This document shows, piece by piece, positions 60,785 through 64,000 of a DNA stretch of 64,000 nucleotides (position 1 is the first letter of the stretch; every line of letters starts with the position of its first letter). This DNA comes from JAFLCL01 sp039809495 (lineage in GTDB: Bacteria; Myxococcota_A; Polyangia; Polyangiales; Sandaracinaceae): contig JBDHVC010000001.1 in the NCBI GenBank assembly GCA_039809495.1, positions 1-64,000 on the forward strand. The letters are read 5' to 3'. Below the pieces are notes generated by a model that saw only the letters and a list, made by a program, of their open reading frames with translations, was not told the origin of the DNA and made no database searches. Position numbers and translations under genes: made by a program.

Positions 60785-61510
60785 CTAGCGAGGGGCGCGC
60801 GAGGTCGTCCAGGCGGCCGACTGGATCTCGCGCGTCTCGAGCGCGTCGAGGCGATAGACGTGACGCGCGTGCATGCTCGTGAAGCGGTCGTGGCGCATCC
60901 GCATCCGGAGGAGCCCGTCGAGCAGGTCGCCGCGCCCGACGCCTCGCTCGAGCGCGCGCGGGACGAGCGCGAGGATCGATGGGTGCGCCTGCTCCGGGTG
61001 GAAGATCATCCCGGCGAGCACGCGGATCGACGAGCCGAGCGGCACGAGGCGGCCATCGAAGAGATCGCCGGGGCGCAGGCGTCGCGCGGGGCTCGTCGGG
61101 CCGCCGTCGAGCGCGACGCGAAAGAGCGCGCCGCCGAGGAGGCACCGCAAGCGCACCTCGCTCGCGACGTGCTCCGCGCGAAAGAGGCCGCGCTCGCTCC
61201 GCGTCAGCGCGAGGGTCCACCGCCTCGCCTCGGGATCGCCGTCCGAGAGGAGCCGCTCGGCGGCGCGCTCCGCGGGCGTCCGACCGTCGGGCAGGCGCTG
61301 ATCGCACACGAGCTCGTCCGAGAGCGCGCGCATGCGCTCCTCGTGGAAAGGATCGCTCGCGTCGAAGCGCCCGGTGCGCTCCTCGAAGCGCGCCCGCGCT
61401 CGCTCGATCCAGCCCGGCTCGAGCCCGCCGACGATCGCGTCGACGAACGACTCCTCGAGGCTCGGCGGCGCGAGGCTGGGCGGAGGCGGTCTGGGGCGCG
61501 TCGTCGGCAC
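60785..61510 (-). CDS. Conserved protein of unknown function
   Basis: A 241-residue protein, not recognised. A GTG start gives VPTTRPRPPPPSLAPPSLEES, with no clear ribosome site. The middle is helical and charged (ERARARFEERTGRFDASDPFHEERMRALSDELV). The second half has LLGGALFRVALDGGPTSPARRLRPGDLFDGRLVPLGSSIRVLAGMIFHPEQAHPSILALVP, with a strand-rich domain, then basic residues (LRMRMRHDRFTSMHARHVYRL). It might be a PilZ- or polymerase-associated type; I cannot say. It is divergent from the second YbjN-like gene and precedes rfbB by 94 bases. Confidence 0.6.
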   Translation of the reverse strand: MPTTRPRPPPPSLAPPSLEESFVDAIVGGLEPGWIERARARFEERTGRFDASDPFHEERMRALSDELVCDQRLPDGRTPAERAAERLLSDGDPEARRWTLALTRSERGLFRAEHVASEVRLRCLLGGALFRVALDGGPTSPARRLRPGDLFDGRLVPLGSSIRVLAGMIFHPEQAHPSILALVPRALERGVGRGDLLDGLLRMRMRHDRFTSMHARHVYRLDALETREIQSAAWTTSRAPR

Positions 61511-61627
61511 GGGGGTGTCTAATTCGGTCGTGGCCGCCCGCGCAAGCGCGAGTCGCTTGACGGCGCTTCGTTCGGTCGGGTCGAATGGGCCGTCGATCGG
61601 GCGCCGATCGATCGAGAGGAGCGAGCG

Positions 61628-62065
61628 ATGCACACGGACGCCGAAGAGGCGACACGCGCGGTCGAGTCGGTGATTCGGAACATGGGCCTCGACCCGAAGG
61701 CCGCGGCGATCCCCGGGAGCGCGGACACGAAGGCGTACGCGCTCAAGCGCGGGAGCGCCCGCGTCGTCATCGCGATCCACGCGACGGAGAAGGGCGGGTC
61801 GTTCCGGGTGCTCTCGCCCTGCGTGCGCGTCGCCGAGACGACGCCGAGCGAGCTCTTCAAGCACCTGCTCGAGCTGAACGCCCGCGAGGTCGCCGGGGCG
61901 GCGTTCGGCGTGTTCGGCGACGAGGTCGTCGTCGTGGCGGAGCGCAGCCTGCGGGATCTCGACGCGTCGGAGATCGAGGAGACGATCCGCGACGTGGGGC
62001 GCATCGGAGACCACTACGACGACCTGCTCGCGGCGCGCTTCGGCGTCGCGCGTTGCTCCGACTGA
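61628..62065 (+). CDS. YbjN / type III secretion chaperone-like fold protein, paralogue
   Basis: A 145-residue protein with the same plan as the one at 3871-4323: helix (EEATRAVESVIRNMGLDP), sheet (RVVIAIHATEKGGSFRVLSPCVRV), the helix ELFKHLLELNAREVAGAAFGVFG, another strand (EVVVVAERSLRDL) and a final helix (SEIEETIRDVGRIGDHYDDLLAARF). The ATG follows GAGAGGAGCG. Family members bind proteins or respond to nucleotide stress; function is open. It is divergent from the unknown gene by 117 bases. Confidence 0.6.
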   Translation: MHTDAEEATRAVESVIRNMGLDPKAAAIPGSADTKAYALKRGSARVVIAIHATEKGGSFRVLSPCVRVAETTPSELFKHLLELNAREVAGAAFGVFGDEVVVVAERSLRDLDASEIEETIRDVGRIGDHYDDLLAARFGVARCSD

Positions 62066-62086
62066 AGCCCGAGCCGCGAAGCCCTC

Positions 62087-63505
62087 GTGCGGCGCCCGCC
62101 CTCGCTCGTCGCGCTCGCCGCCCTCGTCCTCGCGAGCGGCGTCCTCCCGAGCGGCGTCGGCGTGGGCTCGCGCGCGCGCGCGCTCGACGTCGAGGTGGAC
62201 TCCGAGCTCGCGTTCCAGGCGTACGAGGTCCGCGCGCCCGGCGCGGTGGCCTTCATCGCGCGGCGGAGGTTCGTCGGCGATCTCGGGCTCGCTCTCGTCG
62301 AGCCGCTCTCCTCTCCGGACGCGCTCGGCCGCGTCGTGCGCTTCGTCGCCACGGGGAGGCTCCGCCTCGATCAGGACTTCACGGACGACTGCCTCGTCGG
62401 CCGGGACCTCTGCCTCCGCGCGACCGACGCGGAGGCGCGGAGCGACTACCAGCCGCTCGCGCGCTCGACGCGCGTGGACGTGCCGGCGCTCGAGGTGGCG
62501 GTCACCGGCCTGCCGCTCGGCGCGGAGGCGCGCCTGGGCCGACAGCTCCGCGTCGACGCGATCGGGCTGGCACGCTTCGACGGCCTCGCGCTCGCGCTCC
62601 GACCGATCGCCGCGCTCGGAGCGCGCGCCTATGGCGGAGCCCTCGTGCGTGGGACGAGCCTCGGCGGGAGCCCGCAATTCGACGCGGTCGGCGATCGCTA
62701 CGTCCCCTCGGAGGGCGGCGCGAGCTGGCTCGATCCCCCGCGCGACGCGTGGATCGTCGGAGGGGATCTCGACGCGAGCCTCGGCGCGGCGCTCTCCGCG
62801 AACCTGGCGGCGCGCTACGCGTGGGACGAGCGCGGCGCGCTCCTCCGACGCCTCTCGCTCTCGCTCGCCTCGAGCCCGCACGAGCTCGTTCGGCTCGACG
62901 CGCGCGGCGTGCTCGATCTCCTCGATCTAACCCCGATCTCCGCGATGGCGGCCCTCGAGGTGCGGGCCGCGCCCGCGCGGCTCCGCGCGGCGATCGAGCG
63001 CCGCGTGCCGCGCTTCGATCCGAGCACGATCTGGGCGTATTTCGAGGCGTCGCCGGTGGACGAGCTCGCGCTCGGCGCGCGCGGGCGTGTGAGCGACGAC
63101 CTCGAGCTCGCGGGCACGCTGCGCGGGCGTCGGGTCGAGCGAGGGCAGGGCGAGGATCTCGACGCGGGGATCGAGCTCGGCGCGTGGGCGACGGTCGCGG
63201 GTCTCAGGCTCGGCGCGAGCGGGTTCGCGTGGAGCGGATCGCTCGGCCCGACGGCCGGCGTCGCGCTCGAGGCCTCGCGCGAGCTCGCCCAGCGCGTCTC
63301 CGCCGACCTCACTGTCAGCGTGTGGCATTTCGACGATCCGCTCCGCGTCGACGTGTACGGTACCGTCGTGAGCACGATCCTCGGCGCGCGCTGGCAGATG
63401 ACGGATGAGAGCGTGCTCGCGCTCGAGCTCCAGCACGCGTACTCCGGGTACGCCGGGCACCGGTTGCGGGGCCTGCTCACGCTGCGGGTGCTGGCGTGGC
63501 GATGA
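62087..63505 (+). CDS. Outer-membrane beta-barrel protein linked to a multi-heme cytochrome
   Basis: A 472-residue exported protein with a GTG start (signal peptide MRRPPSLVALAALVLASGV-type). About 25-30 alternating strand segments run its length (LEVAVTGLPLGAEARLGRQLRVDAIGLARFDGLALALRP, LSANLAARYAWDERG, FDPSTIWAYFEASPVDELALGARGRV, AGTLRGRRVERGQ, LGASGFAWSGSLGPTAGVALEASREL), ending LTLRVLAWR, as in large porins. It overlaps the cytochrome gene by four bases (ATGA), which is the arrangement expected of a porin-cytochrome conduit such as MtrB with MtrA, though no family match was made. It starts 21 bases after the YbjN-like stop. Confidence 0.7.
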   Translation: MRRPPSLVALAALVLASGVLPSGVGVGSRARALDVEVDSELAFQAYEVRAPGAVAFIARRRFVGDLGLALVEPLSSPDALGRVVRFVATGRLRLDQDFTDDCLVGRDLCLRATDAEARSDYQPLARSTRVDVPALEVAVTGLPLGAEARLGRQLRVDAIGLARFDGLALALRPIAALGARAYGGALVRGTSLGGSPQFDAVGDRYVPSEGGASWLDPPRDAWIVGGDLDASLGAALSANLAARYAWDERGALLRRLSLSLASSPHELVRLDARGVLDLLDLTPISAMAALEVRAAPARLRAAIERRVPRFDPSTIWAYFEASPVDELALGARGRVSDDLELAGTLRGRRVERGQGEDLDAGIELGAWATVAGLRLGASGFAWSGSLGPTAGVALEASRELAQRVSADLTVSVWHFDDPLRVDVYGTVVSTILGARWQMTDESVLALELQHAYSGYAGHRLRGLLTLRVLAWR

Positions 63506-64000
63506 GCCGCGCCGCGCCGCGCGCGAGCCCTGGCGTCCTCTTCGCGCTGGCGCTCGCGCTCGCCGTCGCCGCGCTCGTCGGCGCGCTCGCGGGGGGCGCC
63601 GCTCGAGGTCAGCCGCGGGGGGGGTCGGCCGGCTCGGATTCGGGCGCGCCTCGCGACGCCGGGCGATCGCTCGTCGTCTATCCAGCGCAGACGATCCGGA
63701 TCCGCATGAACCACGCGCTCGAGGCGCACGCGACGCTCGCCTGCACGCGCTGCCACGAGCGCGCGAGAGAGAGCGCGGTGAGCGCCGACTCGCTCCTCCC
63801 GCCCGAGCGCGCCTGCGCGGCCTGCCACGCCGAGACCGATCGAGACGCCCCCAGCGTCGAGCGGTGTGGCTTCTGCCACGTCGGCGCGGGGCTCGCCGCG
63901 CGCGACGCCGACGCCGCGAGCCTCGTCGGTCGGATCTTCATCCCCGCCTCCCGGCTGCCCGCGCCGCGCCTCGCGTTCTCGCATCGCCGGCATGGCGAGA
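63502..64000 (+). CDS. Multi-heme c-type cytochrome, N-terminal part
   Basis: The first 166 residues of a longer protein that runs past the window. An N-terminal signal/anchor helix (VLFALALALAVAALVGALAGG) precedes three CX2CH haem motifs (CTRCHERA, CAACHAET, CGFCHVGA). The MNHALEAHATLACTRCH stretch, a distal His ahead of each Cys pair, is the spacing of class III/c7-type multi-haem cytochromes, and the visible end (LAFSHRRHGE) begins the next such unit. It exports electrons through haem chains in the periplasm. The ATG overlaps the barrel gene's TGA. The remainder, with its haem count, lies outside the window. Confidence 0.85.
   Translation, partial: MSRAAPRASPGVLFALALALAVAALVGALAGGAARGQPRGGSAGSDSGAPRDAGRSLVVYPAQTIRIRMNHALEAHATLACTRCHERARESAVSADSLLPPERACAACHAETDRDAPSVERCGFCHVGAGLAARDADAASLVGRIFIPASRLPAPRLAFSHRRHGE

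Overview
The window looks like a chromosomal segment of a very high-GC member of the Myxococcota, most like the Polyangiales/Sandaracinaceae. The grounds are: extreme G+C at third positions, many lipoproteins with Asp/Ala-rich linkers after the lipobox, a C-terminal sorting tail of the MYXO-CTERM kind on a phosphoesterase, sigma-like regulators with Cys motifs, frequent GTG/TTG starts and ATGA/GTGA/TGATG gene overlaps. No rRNA, tRNA or CRISPR array was seen. Species is inference; no database was searched.

Layout. 0-9 kb: the end of a trypsin-like protease, envelope lipoproteins, a HIT protein, a YbjN-like protein, an AMIN/Amidase_3 cell-wall amidase, a TPR lipoprotein and a secreted GH5 endoglycoceramidase-like enzyme. 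9-15 kb: rlmE, a PPC-domain protein, and a small oligopeptide-type ABC importer operon in which the second permease and the solute-binding protein are one polypeptide. 15-24 kb: two regulators, alanine dehydrogenase, mannose-1-phosphate guanylyltransferase, a five-gene overlapping envelope operon (Cys/His lipoprotein, SH3 barrel, DUF4266, DUF3570, TPR-like lipoprotein) and an M19 dipeptidase homologue with altered metal ligands. 24-34 kb: a type III secretion rod-like protein facing a FliA-type sigma factor, hydrolases, thiD, a diacylglycerol-kinase-like protein, and an intact ISKra4-type insertion sequence sitting in a repeated multi-hairpin element. 34-39 kb: parC-parE. 39-46 kb: a TCA block (icd, mdh, a lipoprotein, sucC, sucD). 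46-57 kb: a Wzz/BY-kinase polysaccharide co-polymerase, ndk, TerC, a di-iron Fe-S repair protein, a phosphoesterase/GMC oxidoreductase pair and a CrtC-like protein. 57-64 kb: a complete dTDP-L-rhamnose operon (rfbB-A-C-D), a second YbjN-like protein, and a beta-barrel protein overlapping a multi-heme c-type cytochrome cut by the window end.

How the genes fit together: manC, the BY-kinase and rfbBACD are dispersed parts of surface polysaccharide synthesis. icd, mdh and sucCD form a TCA cluster. Most of the rest serves the envelope and periplasm. The observations most worth a second look are the repeated four-hairpin element placed at gene 3' ends with an insertion sequence in one hairpin loop, the permease-binding-protein fusion, the T3SS rod-like/FliA-type sigma pair, the barrel/multi-heme cytochrome pair, and the overlapping DUF3570/DUF4266 operon.
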